From: Gnetum montanum
Lineage: Eukaryota > Streptophyta > Gnetopsida > Gnetales > Gnetaceae
Reading direction: 5' to 3'
Length of the DNA stretch: 64,000 bases
Assembly: GCA_015680685.1 (NCBI GenBank)
Contig: MNCI01005867.1
Location: forward strand, 571,508 to 635,507
Shown: one piece after another, positions 1 to 11,279 of the stretch
Layout of the letters: every line of letters starts with the position of its first letter
How positions within the stretch are numbered: position 1 is the stretch's first letter
Program-made: the position numbers and the translations under genes
Notes under the pieces: model-generated
What the model was told of the DNA's origin: nothing
Databases searched by the model: none
What the model saw: the letters and a program-made list of their open reading frames with translations, nothing else

Positions 1-988
1 TGGGTTTTTCGCCATTTTGCCATTGATCAAATATCAGGAAGTTGAGTGAATAAAAATAAGTCTTTGCATGGTGTGGTTCTCATGAAAAAAAAGTGATAAT
101 TCAAAGCACACCCCTTAGATGTAATAAAGAAATCTAGGCTACCAGCATTGGTTATGGCACTGGAAAGACATGTTATCCATGCCTGAAGGTTCCCTCTAAC
201 TAAGGCCCTTTCTCACTTCCTACTTCTCCATCTTGCTCTCCTTGTGATGGTGGTGACTCTTCATGGAGGTATTCTTGTTGCTTCAAGAGGATGGACTGGC
301 CAAGTGTATTTATGTGAGGTCACTGAGTGTGGTTGGTTTGAGTCTAGATTTGGAATGAGTTCTACTCAGTCACATTAACCATGACATACATAAGGGACTT
401 TACACAACTTTGCTCTTGGTATTCCATTCCATTTCTACTCTCCATCGTCCTTTCCATTTTCCACCTCATTGCCGATTTTATGATTAGTCCATATCTTGGT
501 TGATGCATTATTTTTCCTTGGTAAATTCTTGTGGGTAAGTTTTTAACTCTTGCTTCCAAATGACATTTCTAGAGCCTATGGACTCTTTGGTTTGTGGGTT
601 TGTTAGGGCATAAAGGGCATGAGCCTACTTTGGGGAGGACCCACAAGCATTTCTTTTTGGTGCAATTGTTAAGTTCTTTTCCTTAAACATTCTCTACAAT
701 CAACCATTTCTCGTTTCATCCCCATCTTTGACATCCACTTTATTGGCATTGCCATTGTTATTTTTCCCATTTTTCTTGTTCCTTATATTTTTTCATCCTA
801 TTACTACTGGAGGTTCGCTCTTAGTCATGGGGGCCCTGTCATAAATTTTTCCATTCTACTACTTGTATCACCCCTACACCTTGGGTAGTTATCTGTGATA
901 AACCTCTAACCCAATTTCTGCCATAACCACAACCTAGCCAATGCGCTTTATATTAAGGCAAGGTATCAATTGCATTATGGTTTACTTA

Positions 989-1022
989 TCCTTGCTCATT
1001 CATAATTGTGTTGTGTGTGCAG
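989..1022 (+). other. Splice-acceptor-like site before mini-ORF (element A)
   Basis: A GT/T-rich stretch ends in GTGTGTGCAG directly before ATGG at 1023. The same arrangement (AG joined to ATGG) precedes the 3' ORF in elements B, C, D, F and G. Acceptor function is inferred from the recurrence; no splice donor was identified. Confidence 0.45.
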
Positions 1023-1250
1023 ATGGTTATTACACGAACTGTGGACTGGGATAGGAGGAAGCACTTGGGATGGACTGAAGCTGGAGTGTTTACACTGAGA
1101 ACAAGTTTGCTCGCATGGTTATGGATAAACAACGGAAGGCGTAATTGCGATGTCGACAACAACGCGCCTCATTTTCTTTACTCTCTTTTCACGCTATTAG
1201 ATGAGGGTCTGGATGTCATCTATGTACAGTGTTCACCACAAAGGGCATGA
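1023..1250 (+). CDS. Mini-ORF of non-autonomous Athila-like element A (75 aa)
   Basis: Open frame of 75 codons whose ATG follows an AG splice-acceptor-like site; this start was chosen over the upstream ATG at 1008 for that reason. The product is Trp/Leu-rich with no recognised domain. It occupies the place of the roughly 900-codon 3' ORF of elements B, F and G. The C-terminal part aligns in frame with a homologous mini-ORF in element D (36364-36585): both keep a hydrophobic SLF segment, then DVI, then CSP close to the stop. The N-terminal halves are related at DNA level (for example CACTTGG.ATGGA) but indels put them in different frames. Function unknown; it could be a decaying remnant and not a working protein. 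Confidence 0.4.
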   Translation: MVITRTVDWDRRKHLGWTEAGVFTLRTSLLAWLWINNGRRNCDVDNNAPHFLYSLFTLLDEGLDVIYVQCSPQRA

Positions 1251-1405
1251 ACACCAATGTTGTAATATGTTTGTCAATCCGTTCACTGGGCACTTTGAGT
1301 TTATTATTCCTTGTTGTTGTCAGTTCTCATTCAGTCAATAATCCCATACCTTCCCAATATTTTGAAAGGAACTCAAGCACGAGTTTTCATTCAGTCGTGG
1401 AGGTA

Positions 1406-2213
1406 TGATGAGCTGTGATATCACGTACGCGATATTGGGGCCTTCCAAGCGATATTGCGTACGCGATATCACGACCTGCCTCATTGCCTATAAATAAGAG
1501 GTAGGCACACTTGGTTTGCATAGTTAATCTTAGTCCCTTACCCAAACTCTTGCCTTTTCTCCCTCTCAGAGTTAGAATTATTTCTGCGTGCCCACAGTAG
1601 GAGTCATAAAGTGAACGGATCTTTATTCAAGCATTGTGTACCTGAGCACACCTTGTGTATGACAATAAAGACGAACTTTGTGATAAACCTTGTAGCATTC
1701 AGAATAGATTAATTAATGTTAATTACTATTACTTAATGCTTTCCTTAGTTAATTAATGATTCTCTCTAATCCTACAACTCATAAGTAAGCACACATAGTA
1801 CGATCACTTCAAGCATGCATGTAACACTTGGTAACCTAGTAACAAGAAGCGTTTGGTAATCCCAGTAGTGTTGCACTGGTTCAAGATGTGTACGACAAGT
1901 GAGAACAGATATTGGTGTTAGGATCAGTTAGAGCCTAGTTAATAAGTAGTCAAATTAAATTTGTTACTTAGTTATCTCTCTCCTCCCTTATTAGCAGTAG
2001 GACATAAAAACACAAAAAGTATAAAAATCATATGCCTCAAGTTTACTTAACCATACAATTGTGACATACAAGTAAGCTTGGGAAGACAATGATTGATCAA
2101 CCCATTCTTGTTCCACAAAGGCACATAAGCACTTAGTCCTTGGAATTTGACCAAATCGTGCATGGACGCTCGTATTCGTATGGTTGAGTGTACAGATACC
2201 TCACTGCTCATCA
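1406..2213 (+). mobile_element. 3' LTR of Athila-like element A
   Basis: 808-bp LTR starting TGATGAG and ending CTCATCA, preceded by a polypurine tract (GTGGAGGTA). U3 begins with an array of GATATC-centred palindromes built on CGTACGCGATATC (about 1417-1472), followed by TATAAATA at 1489-1496. Near the U5 end is GTATGGTTGAGTG, the reverse complement of CACTCAACCATAC found at the other edge of the - strand LTRs. The paired copy lies outside the window. Confidence 0.85.
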
Positions 2214-2270
2214 ATAGTCTACTACAAATTAGTGCGCTTAGCTAACTAAAATCCCTGGTAATGGCACCAA
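2214..2270 (-). mobile_element. Primer-binding site and leader stub of Athila-like element H
   Basis: Read on the - strand, the LTR at 2271-3140 is followed at 2270 downward by TTGGTGCCATTACCAGGGA. This is a mutated version of the tRNA-Asp-complementary site TTGGCACCGTTGCCGGGGA seen in element D. Only about 57 bases of H's interior remain before A's LTR; the rest of H lies left of the window or is lost. Confidence 0.7.
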
Positions 2271-3140
2271 TGATGAGTAGTATTTATCCCTTATGCCCAA
2301 CTATAAAAATCACAAGCATTGACTAATAATTTGGTTGAATTTCGTGGACTTAGTTCCTAAGTTTTCTCATAGTCTTAAATTGTGAAGCAAGGGGTTGTAT
2401 GATTGTTGTTTTCCTAACTCACACTTGTGTTATTAGTACATATGGTTAAATGTGAGTTAAGGCTTATAACGTTTTATTTTTATATATTTTCTATCAGAAT
2501 GGCTAGATGAGTAAATGAAGTTTTAACAATTAATTATTTAACTAATTAGCTAATCTAGTAACTAACTATCCTAATGTAAAGTAACTATTCCCATTGAATG
2601 TGCACATCTTGGACTAGTATCAATACTACTGGATTACCAAGTGGCTATTACTAGGCATACCAAATGACCACTATTAGGATTACCAAGCACAATACATCAT
2701 GCTCAAATTGGTTGTACTTACGTATTTAGGGTTAAGTATTAACTAATTAAAACCATGAATGTAAATTGCATTAAAAGTAAAGTATACATTGGAAAGCATA
2801 AACTAATCTAAGTGTTGCAATGAATATCAGAAATCTCATCTTTATTACCATTCATGCAAATGTGTTCAAGTACATGGAATTCAAATAAAGCACCATATAA
2901 TCTTTTTGATTCACACTATGGGCACTTAGAGGGAAAATATTCTAACTTTGGAGAAACTAAACTGCAAGAGATTTGCTATGCTATAAATCTAAGATGTCAT
3001 AAATGTAGGTGGTGGTTGCATATATATAGGCTTTCCCTACATTAGCGTCAATACATTTACATCAATGCATCTAACCATGCATTGATGGGGATACATCAAT
3101 GGGGCTGCATCAATGCAACCTGTCTAATTATGTCTCATCA
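2271..3140 (-). mobile_element. 5' LTR of Athila-like element H
   Basis: 870-bp LTR with termini TGATGAG and CTCATCA, in - orientation as shown by the adjoining primer-binding site. Its U3 array uses a different palindrome from the other copies, CATCAATG/CATTGATG (about 3047-3113), and is followed on the - strand by TATATATA (about 3021-3028). Right flank is TCAAG. Confidence 0.75.
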
Positions 3141-3214
3141 TCAAGTTAATGCTAATGTCAAGAATGATCAAATTACAATAAAGAAATGCGCTTATGTAAA
3201 TAATTTAATTAGAA

Positions 3215-3640
3215 GTCTCGATTAGTTTAAATATGTAATGTTTAAAGGTATTTTTGAGAAGATAACTAGAGTTTTTAAAAAATGAAGTTATAATAGTCTT
3301 TAAATTCTATAACCAAATCTCCAACTTTTTTCATAGTCTTAAAGGTAAACAAATATTCTAAATAAGAGTGGTATTTATAAAATCTCTTATAATTGTAGTA
3401 AGCGTTATATTGGTGAAATTGGCATAACTTTCTTTATTAGATTGAAAGAGCATTTGAAAGAAATACAGTAGAACACATTAAAAATGATAACTTCTTTAGA
3501 AATCATTAGTGGTTAATAGATGATAATGAAGTTCTTTGTATAATGCATAACTTTGTAGATAGAAAATTTAGAGAAGCCTCTGAAATTAGAATTCATTCTA
3601 ATAATGTTAATCAAGATCAAAGCTATTTTACCTACTTAAT
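3215..3640 (+). pseudogene. Penelope-like element remnant: RT thumb and GIY-YIG endonuclease
   Basis: Conceptual translation gives a thumb-like segment (KGIFEKITRVFKK) and then GIYKISYNCSKRYIGEIG followed by RLKEHL. This is the GIY-YIG nuclease signature as it occurs in Penelope-like elements, where the two motifs GIYKI and YIGE are followed by an Arg-containing helix. After a stop and a frame change come NHxWLIDDNEV and RKFREASEIRIH, which resemble the C-terminal end of the same polyprotein. The coding frame is broken by several stops and at least one frameshift, and the upstream RT core is missing or unrecognisable. Endonuclease-bearing Penelope-like elements in plants are, as far as I know, restricted to conifers. 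Confidence 0.7.
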
Positions 3641-3949
3641 ATAGTGGCTTATTTTAACAAAAAGTAAGCAATTTAGAAAATTACTTTAAAATCCTACTTC
3701 ATTTAATTTTTTCTCTATATGAAAAAGTTCTTTCTCTTTCTCCTTCTTTTTAAATGGTGAAATGAAATTGAAGCTTTATTATGTTTGAAGGCCCATAGGA
3801 TCTATTGGACATATATTACATTTTCATGAAAAATAAATATAGATGCTACAAATTGACCAAGCACCAATGGGGGCATAAAAAAAAATCATGCAAGCTTTTT
3901 GTTGTAATGTTATAACACTATTTAAAATGTATAGTCACAATGTAAGAAA

Positions 3950-4075
3950 AAAAATACATGTAACTCATCTTCAAGGGATCCAAACCTACACAACTTGCAA
4001 ATGTAGTCTTCTTAGAGGAGTTGAATCCATCTTCTACTTTCAATTCTAAGATGATGAGAATTGAAGTGAGGCTTG
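3950..4075 (-). pseudogene. Possible RT-associated zinc-binding tail (non-LTR or Penelope type)
   Basis: On the - strand a short frame reads HxLRIESRRW, a stop, then YICKLCRFGSLEDELHVFF. The pattern (H-L-IE-RW, then C-x2-C, then EDELH) resembles the C-terminal zinc-binding tail found after the RT of some non-LTR retrotransposons. No RT core was recognised upstream (4080-4860). It could belong to the same decayed element cluster as the Penelope-like remnant, on the opposite strand. Short and broken, so low certainty. Confidence 0.35.
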
Positions 4076-4079
4076 TTGA

Positions 4080-5730
4080 TAGCATTCTAATACTTGATTA
4101 GAATAGTAGTTGAGAGATAGTGAGCTTTTACATTTATTTTATTAGATCTAATATGATGTAAATAAAAGTACCTTATATGTTCTATGTTTATTTACAAACT
4201 CATTATCTTATATATTAGATGTTGTGAGTTTAATTATGATTGCTAGATCATTATACTTTTCGTTTCTTTTTCCCTTTTCAACCTTTTATATTTTTAATGA
4301 ATTATTTTGAATTAATTTTTATTATTTTATTTTAATATTTTTTCATGGTAGTTTTACTTTTCTTAGAAAGTACTATCCCCCTATACCCACTAAACCAATA
4401 GCCCTTATATCCCCTTCTTTCCCTACCCTTCTATTTATACTACTTCTATCTTACAACTAGCCATTTTTATTTTAGTTGTTATCTCTCTTAAATTATTATT
4501 TTTTAAACTTTTCTTTTCTTCTTTCCTATTGCTTTTTATCTACAACTAGTTTTCCTATTCCAATAGATCATATTTTGTCTATGAACATAATAAAATCTTT
4601 AGTTTCAATTTCATATCTTTAAAATTTCTTTTTCTTTTTTGTCTTTTCTTGCAACTAGCTATTTTTGCTAAAACTAACAATTACTTGCTACATCTCAACT
4701 AGCCATTAACTATAATGCTATTTATTCTCTCTCTAAAGCTTTGGAAATCAACCACACTAATGATGAATCTACGAAACATCTTGCAAAGAAAAAATATGCA
4801 AGCTATGAATGATATAAATATTTTCTTATGTAAAAAGATTACTATGTACCCAAAGATTAAATCTTTTGTTCACAATGGTTTGTAGCAAATGCCAAAAAGT
4901 CTTAACGTTTTATCGTGATGGACAACATGCACTAGCATATACTATTGAACCTTCCTCTCTTATAAAAGTTGGTATTTCACCAAAGCTTTGTGTTGCTACA
5001 TCAAATCCTTTTGCTATCTTAAGTTCTGTTGTTAAGATTGGACCATCCTCCCTATTAACAATTAATTCTCTCTTGATCTTTCAAAGCACATATTGTAAAG
5101 CTTCACACCTAAGTAGATATCCTTAAAATTAGAAAGTTATTCTTTTCTATGTTGTTTTTGGCAATTTCTACATAGTTATTAAATATGTGATGTACTTTGA
5201 TTTATTTTGCTTATTATTATTATTATTATTTTGGTGTTCAACACTCCACCCCTAACCATGGTCATGTTTAGCAACATGGGTTAAACATCATTGATCATAT
5301 GCCTCAATCACATTTAATCATATATTGTGAGTCCACTATGAACATGAGTGGGAAGATAGCAACTTGCAATCTTTTCTACAAGTTATGATAGAGTTTACTA
5401 CCTACGCCTATTGATTTGAAATATTGTGTTGGCTATATATCCTAGGGTACATTTTGTAATCGTTTCAACACCTCCTCTCCCAAATCCCCAAAATAAGATA
5501 GGCTAACATCTATTTAAACCCTTCATATTATCTCCTTAACTAAAATTTATCTAAAAGTTGTAATCCTTTGCATAACTTGATGAGATAAAAGGCGCTAGGA
5601 AAATCATCAAAATAAGTTATCATCGCTTAAAACCCTTTATGCTATGTTATTCAACGGGAAAATTCTTCACCACCTTGATAGAATAAAGGCACCATATCAT
5701 GGTATGATCGGTTGGTAGTGGACATGTGAG
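4080..5730. other. AT-rich stretch without a recognised gene
   Basis: Long T-rich and A-rich tracts, scattered short ORFs without recognisable motifs, and a TTA microsatellite at 5211-5231. Nothing protein-like or RNA-like was identified. Confidence 0.6.
5211..5231. repeat. (TTA)n microsatellite
   Basis: About seven perfect TTA units in an AT-rich context. Confidence 0.9.
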
Positions 5731-5790
5731 TTGTAGCTTAGTTCGTAGGTGCGTCTGATTTACACCCTCAGATATTGAATTCAAAGCCAT
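5731..5790 (+). repeat. Possible tRNA-derived SINE head
   Basis: TGTAGCTTAGTTCGTAGGTG followed about 30 bases later by TTGAATTCAAAGCC is spaced like the A and B boxes of a RNA polymerase III promoter in tRNA-derived SINEs. A tRNA cloverleaf does not close convincingly, so a tRNA gene is unlikely. SINE body, tail and target duplication were not delimited. Confidence 0.25.
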
Positions 5791-6700
5791 CTACCAGCAC
5801 CCGCCCGATGCTACCTTGAAGGTATATTCAAAGCCTAAATCACGCAATCAAATACTTGGTCAAAAATGGACCATCCTGTCGTTAAGGCTCAATGGCGATG
5901 TCCCTTGACCGTTTTAATGAATTCAATGACAATGTCATGTTTTAAACAAATTCTAATAGCGCCTCCTGGATAGCCCATCACTTTAACGATGAAAGATGCC
6001 CGTCACTGAATGGGCAGTGTCAAGGCTGATAAATCTTCCCAAATGTTGAAAATTTCACAGAAGAAAATCTTGCGCAGACAAGTATGAATGAAGCTGGTTC
6101 CTGTGCAAATGGAAATGTGGGTCAGCAGCAACAAGATCGCAACAAGGAAGATACGTTGTATGGCAAAGCATCCAAAGCATTTCAGGGTTTGGTGACTTGT
6201 GAAGATGCATATGCTTGCATGTGACACTTTTCTGCAAAAGGCTGCCACTTCCTTTCACGGCTTGTGCTCTACCCTTCTCATCCTTTTCTTAAAGGGAAAA
6301 CCCTGTATCCGCCATCCTGTATTACATTTCCGATAAAAAAAAAGAAAGTGCTCTGCTGGGTTGGAAAGAATTTTCAGCATGTTCATGTGGCTCTTCTTCT
6401 TGGTGGGGTTTCCCAGATTCCCAAGAATTTAGCAGTCTCAGATATTCGTGGGACTCTAGGAATGTGCTCAAATTGTTCCAGCATTTGCTGGGTTTTCGAT
6501 GCGACCCCAGAAGTTGCAGTGTCGTTGAAGTTCATAGTCGAAAAAGGCCCTGCACTGCACCAAGGAACAAAAGAAACATGATGAATCACACTGCAATTCT
6601 CTTTGAAATGAGAATCCAATCAATCCACGGTGGATGTTGCTTCACAATCATGGCAACAAAGCCTTGGGTCATGCTCATGCCTGTAATCATGTGTGAAATT

Positions 6701-6995
6701 TCAAAATTCTAAAAGTTTTTCCAGCTTTTTATAAGAGGAAACCAATGTACGTATTACTGTGGAAAATTTCATAATTAGGTCAAACATGCAAAGGTTACGA
6801 GCATGTATTTGTCTGTGGAATACATTTCAAATTGTCAAATTCTAACCCTGACTGGCTTCAAAATTCTAAAAAATTTTCCAGCTTTTTATAAGAAACCAAA
6901 ATTTTCAAAATTAGGTCAAACATGCAAAGTTCCCTGGTATGTATTTGTCCATGGAATACATATCATCGATTGTCAAATTCCAACCATGACTGGCT
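6701..6995. repeat. Tandem duplication, unit about 140-157 bp
   Basis: Copy 1 (6701-6857) and copy 2 (6858-6995) both start TCAAAATTCTAAA, continue with TTTTCCAGCTTTTTATAAGA, AATTAGGTCAAACATGCAAA and GTATTTGTC.(A/G)TGGAATACAT, and end near GACTGGCT. Copy 2 is shorter by about 20 bases. Confidence 0.85.
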
Positions 6996-7646
6996 GCAGT
7001 GCCAATGCAAGAAAGGATGGGATTGGGCATTGCTATTGGATTTTGCTATGCATGTTCTGCTCTGACACCATGGGCCCTGCATTTTCCTGCCCTTTCATGT
7101 GCTGCTCAATTATCCACTACTGACATTTCTGGTACCAACATCGTTTTCAGTTCGAGGGAATTTCCTGCACTGAAAGCAAAGGCAGGAGGAATCAATGAAC
7201 GAACCCCAGGCACAGGTACCCACCCACAACCACACACATATATTCATTGACGAATTGCACAAATATTTCAAGGCAAATTGCAGGCACAGGCATCTTCCCA
7301 CTGTCAGCTTAACCCATCATAATTCATGGAATTTCCTCATTCCTATCCCCACAACACCAAATCAGCAATGCATTTGCGGTGATATTGGGGATTGTGGGAC
7401 TCCTTGCATGTGATCTGATATGCTTGGATCCAGTCAATGGTCCCATGCCTTGGTTTTGGAATCAGCAGAGGACAGTGACCAATGGCGACTTGCCATGTGC
7501 AGCCTCATCCTGAAAGGTTGCTTCCCATTGGATGCTAGGTTCTTGTGATCATGGATCAAAATTGAAAGATGTGCCCATTATAGTATTGGACCTGTCTACT
7601 TCTCCATCCTTGAACGCTAAAATTTCCCTGCATCAGTCAAATGTAC

Positions 7647-7731
7647 ATCGAAAATCCTTTTAGGAGACTCCAGAAATATTAAGAATTTGATGCACACAGA
7701 AAATCCTTTTAGGAGACGGCAGAAATATTAT
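7647..7731. repeat. Short tandem duplication, period about 50 bp
   Basis: The segment GAAAATCCTTTTAGGAGAC followed by CAGAAATATTA occurs twice, about 50 bases apart, with TC/GG as the main difference inside it. Confidence 0.85.
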
Positions 7732-9414
7732 AAAATTTTGGTTGTGGCTGAATATGCCCAGAAATATCTCGAGAATTGTTGAGGCAGATCAGATTGCAGG
7801 TCAACCAACACAAAATACCAAGTAATCATCAATAATTCACTGATCCATTCCAGGAATCATAACACCAATTAGCATTCAGCAATAACCTTTCAACGCTTTC
7901 ATTGATTCTTTTACCTATTTAAGAAAAAATCAATAACCTCACAAAGGCCATGGATCATCTACCACCATCCGTCCAAAGAACCATTATTCCTGTTTACTGG
8001 CGATCACCCAAGATACCTTTAAATACAAAGATATCTTATAATCGATGGTTTCCAAATTTCAACATTTATGTTGTGCATTTTGTTTTTTTGTAATTTAGCC
8101 ATTAAATTTGACAAAAGAATTCTTAACATGGAAATTACTACACATAGTAGAATACTCCTTTTGGGATCCGGAAAAGCTTTTGAAATACAGGGAATTCACT
8201 GTCCCTACTGATACCTTGCTGTTATCAATACTGCTCCCACACTACTCCCAATTGCAACAATTATCATATTGGTTACTGTGCCTGATCGTTAGCATAGATG
8301 GCTTCATCGATGCCTGGCTGGGTGCAGTCCTTCCGGTCCTCCTCTAACTTTCGCTCCTCCCCTAGTAATTATTGCCTCGGCGCTCGTGCTTCCTGATCGA
8401 TGGTAGGTATGGATAGCTCTGTGAATTTGTTGGGAGGTGGAAGTTGGGACATGGCAGAAATTATCAGCCAGGTCTCAAAATTTGGATTTACTGTTGGCTT
8501 TTACATTGACAACTCAATACAATTCCTCTGTTAATTGAAAGACATTATCATGGCCTTCCATCTCTGTACTCTTTATTGTTTGAAGAAGCAAAAAATATAT
8601 AGTATCAAAAGCGATTTTATATGTTTGCCCTACAGGATATGAAGATGAAGCATATTCTTGTGGTCCACATTCAAATTATATAGAAGATGTTGACTTAACC
8701 CAATTCTAGATTAACCATTTGAGACAGAGTTGTTTATTTTCTGGATATGGAAACATGAACAGGCTAAATGCTAAAACGTCCTTGCTAGTACCATCCTTTC
8801 TCTGTTAAATTCTTTTTTATGCTTGAAAATGATTAGGGCGTATCAATACCCAGAAGAGCAAAAATATTGATTGGGATCCATCAGAAATTCAGGGTATAAT
8901 CGATGCCAAAAATGCCTGAAATTTTGATGCCTTGTATGCCCTTAAAATTCCAGACAGAAAATACACATTTGAATCTTTAAATTGTAACAGCAAACCCGCT
9001 TGGCATACAGCCATACACTGATTTGAAGTTACGAGATGGAAAATTGAGAATATGCCAAACCCACATCACTGACTGATTTTTGTCATTAATAAAGCATACA
9101 AAATCATACATAAATAAGTCAACAGCACAAGTTGTGTTAACAAGAACACGGTTACTATATTTTCACACACTGCTATTACAGGAAGGCCTCCCAATTTCCA
9201 CTATTGTACAACATATTCTTGTAATTATGTTCCAATTTGTATACGCAACCCCATATACAAAAAAGCAAAAACAATTCAAACCAGCAATGCACCCCAATTG
9301 AAACTACTGCTTCTGCCTGGGTTAGTACAGACTATACCCCACACACTTTCAAATCGTTTAGTAAATATTTGTCAAAGGTTAAAAAACATGGAGAGTTAGC
9401 CATACATGGAAAGT

Positions 9415-11279
9415 TTACAGGGCACAGGTCACTAGAATTTGTTCTCGTTCGGAGTGCCCCTGTTCAGACAACCTGATGCACTCTTTATGTCTGAAACAGT
9501 TCACAAGATGATCATTGGTCAATCCTGCTGCCTGCATGAAGGAATGAATGATGGTTGGTCCAACAAAGCGAAAGTTCCTCTTCACCATGTCCTTGCTAAT
9601 GCTTTCCGCCTTGGATGTTTTCACAGGAACATTTCTTGCATATTTGTAATTGTTCAATATCGGTGTGTAGTTGACAAAACTCCAGATGTATCTGTCAAAT
9701 GATCCGAACTCCTTCACAACCTGGACACAAAACCATCAAAACTTGGATCATATACACCTAGATGTCAAGCTGAACCTTGACTTTGGGCAGACACGTGAAC
9801 TAAGATTAATTTCATAACAGCAGCAACACAGATGCCAAAAACCCAAAGCAAGGTAAAACCTCGGTGAACACTAATTTAGACTGCGAATAATAAAGGACTT
9901 TTGAATCATGTGCAAACTAAAAGATCCGATACTTTGCCTCAGACTTCTGGACATGTAAATTAAAAAATGATTTAGAGAACCAAAATCTCTGTAGTTCACG
10001 AAAGATGGTTGAAGTTACCTCAAGAATCTGCTTCGCATTTTCAACAATCCCTCTGATTTTGGGGACGTCCATTATGCCATACTCCACGTTGATAGATGCT
10101 ATTTTCTTTTCACCGAATGTCGCAACTATGGCAGGGTCAAAACCTGCGAACGCTTCTCTGCAATCAAAATATTAAAAACAACACCAAATTATCTCTCTTG
10201 CAAACAAAATATTAAAAACTTAGGAAAGAAAATGATCATTAAGGAGTTAAATTACCTAAAAGACTCCCTTTTGCTGAGAATTGTTGGCCAGTTCATTCCC
10301 ACTTGAGCCCCCATCAGAACCAATATCTCAAACAACATTCTGCACAGAGAGTAATGTCAATTTCAGTTCCTAGAGGCATAACAGACCGTATATGCAGATC
10401 ACCCATTCAAAATAAAATGCCTCTTACCTATCATCATGGACGGGAACGCCCCACTCTTGATCATGATAGGCGACGTAGGCTGGATCTGCACCAAAAAAAA
10501 AGACACAAGGTCAGTTTTCTCCCCTGCCCAAAACCCACACAACCAATACCAGAAAAACTAAATACAGGCGAATGAAAATGAAACTAAAACTGAAACCAAA
10601 TATTTCATTGGAACAGTGCTTCACCAGAGTTGGGGGTGATGAAGCTGCATCTGGTGATGTGCTGCTGCTGTTGGGAGTAAGAAACAGGGGCAGTATTCTG
10701 AGCCTGGGCTTGTGGGCTGCCCTGTTTTCTGCCGTAGTGAGAGATCCTCATCTTTTTCTGCGTGTAGCGCTCAGAAATCTCAGCCTTTCTGGCTGCTGCA
10801 ATGCTTCCAGCAGCGCCAGAACAGGAAGCACCGCGTGGCTTCTTAGGTGCAATAAGGCCCTTAATCCTTGCACCACTTGCAGGGCTGCTGCTACCCAATT
10901 TGTTGTTGGGTTTATCACAGCCCTGTACAGTTTCACTCGCTGTTTCTGCTATGGCAATGGCGGTGGTGGCTCCTTTGGGCTTGACAGGCTTGATTGGGCT
11001 CGCTTTAGATGCAGAGGAGGGGCTGGTAGGAGGAGAAACGTTAATGGCGGTAGCCTTGGCGAGCTTGGGAGAAACTGGAGCAGAAGCTTTGGCATTGGGA
11101 TTGGGATTAGGACTGGAATTGGGATTATTGGCACTGGAGATGGATTTTCTGGGCTTCTTGTTGAGGATGCTGCTGTCATTATTATTGTTGCGGGAAACCA
11201 CTCTGTTGCAGGCCGGCTGCAACACCCTTCTTCCAGCAATTTCCGCCACCTCCACACCAGACTCCACCTTTGCAGCCAT
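9415..11279 (-). CDS. DNA-3-methyladenine glycosylase I (TAG family), 5 exons, 413 aa
   Basis: Base-excision repair glycosylase that removes 3-methyladenine from alkylated DNA, expected in nucleus or organelles. Exons on the - strand: 11279-10625, 10485-10428, 10339-10256, 10157-10019, 9720-9415. All introns are GT..AG, phases join without a stop, and the CDS totals 1242 nt. Residues 1-205 are Ser/Pro/Lys/Ala-rich low complexity. The TAG domain spans about 209-393. It has all four zinc ligands by homology with E. coli Tag: C211 (RCSF), H226 (YHDQEW), H383 (NDH) and C387. Y225 and W255 (GMNW) match base-pocket residues Y16 and W46. The position of catalytic-pocket Glu38 is Met247 (VLMGAQVG); plant homologues known to me also lack this Glu (Ser or Thr). 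The helix-hairpin-helix end reads RFVGPTIIHSFMQAAGLTNDH. I chose the ATG at 11279; an in-frame ATG at 11357 would add 26 residues. No disabling change was found, so it is probably functional. Confidence 0.93.

Larger units (their letters stand above)
1..1405 (+). mobile_element. 3' internal part of Athila-like element A
   Basis: The first 700 bases align by eye with the post-integrase spacer of element B (about 29950-30660): both contain the block CTTTGCATGGTGTGG and an AAAGACATG...CCATGC.TGAAGGT motif. The region ends in the polypurine tract GTGGAGGTA directly before an LTR that starts TGATGAG at 1406. No integrase or long 3' ORF is present; only a mini-ORF at 1023 lies between spacer and LTR. 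The 5' part of the element is outside the window. A purine tract in the context TTAGTCATGGGGG (about 814-826) resembles the LTR-proximal tract. Confidence 0.75.
5791..9414. other. Intergenic region downstream of the TAG gene
   Basis: No conserved coding sequence seen. Overlapping ORFs of about 60-106 codons at 6003-7413 on both strands have no recognisable domain and look like chance frames. The region holds two short tandem duplications (6701-6995 and 7647-7731). The part next to 9414 must include the 3' UTR of the - strand TAG gene; no clear poly(A) signal could be fixed. Confidence 0.6.

Noticed and set aside
4866-5126. 86-codon + strand ORF starting MFTMVCSKCQKVL
   Set aside because: The CxxC is suggestive but no further zinc or domain pattern follows; AT-rich surroundings favour chance.
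5731-5790. tRNA gene
   Set aside because: No closed acceptor stem or anticodon arm; kept only as a possible SINE head.
6003-7413. Cluster of ORFs on both strands (66-106 codons)
   Set aside because: Overlap each other on opposite strands, no motifs, and span a tandem duplication; chance frames.
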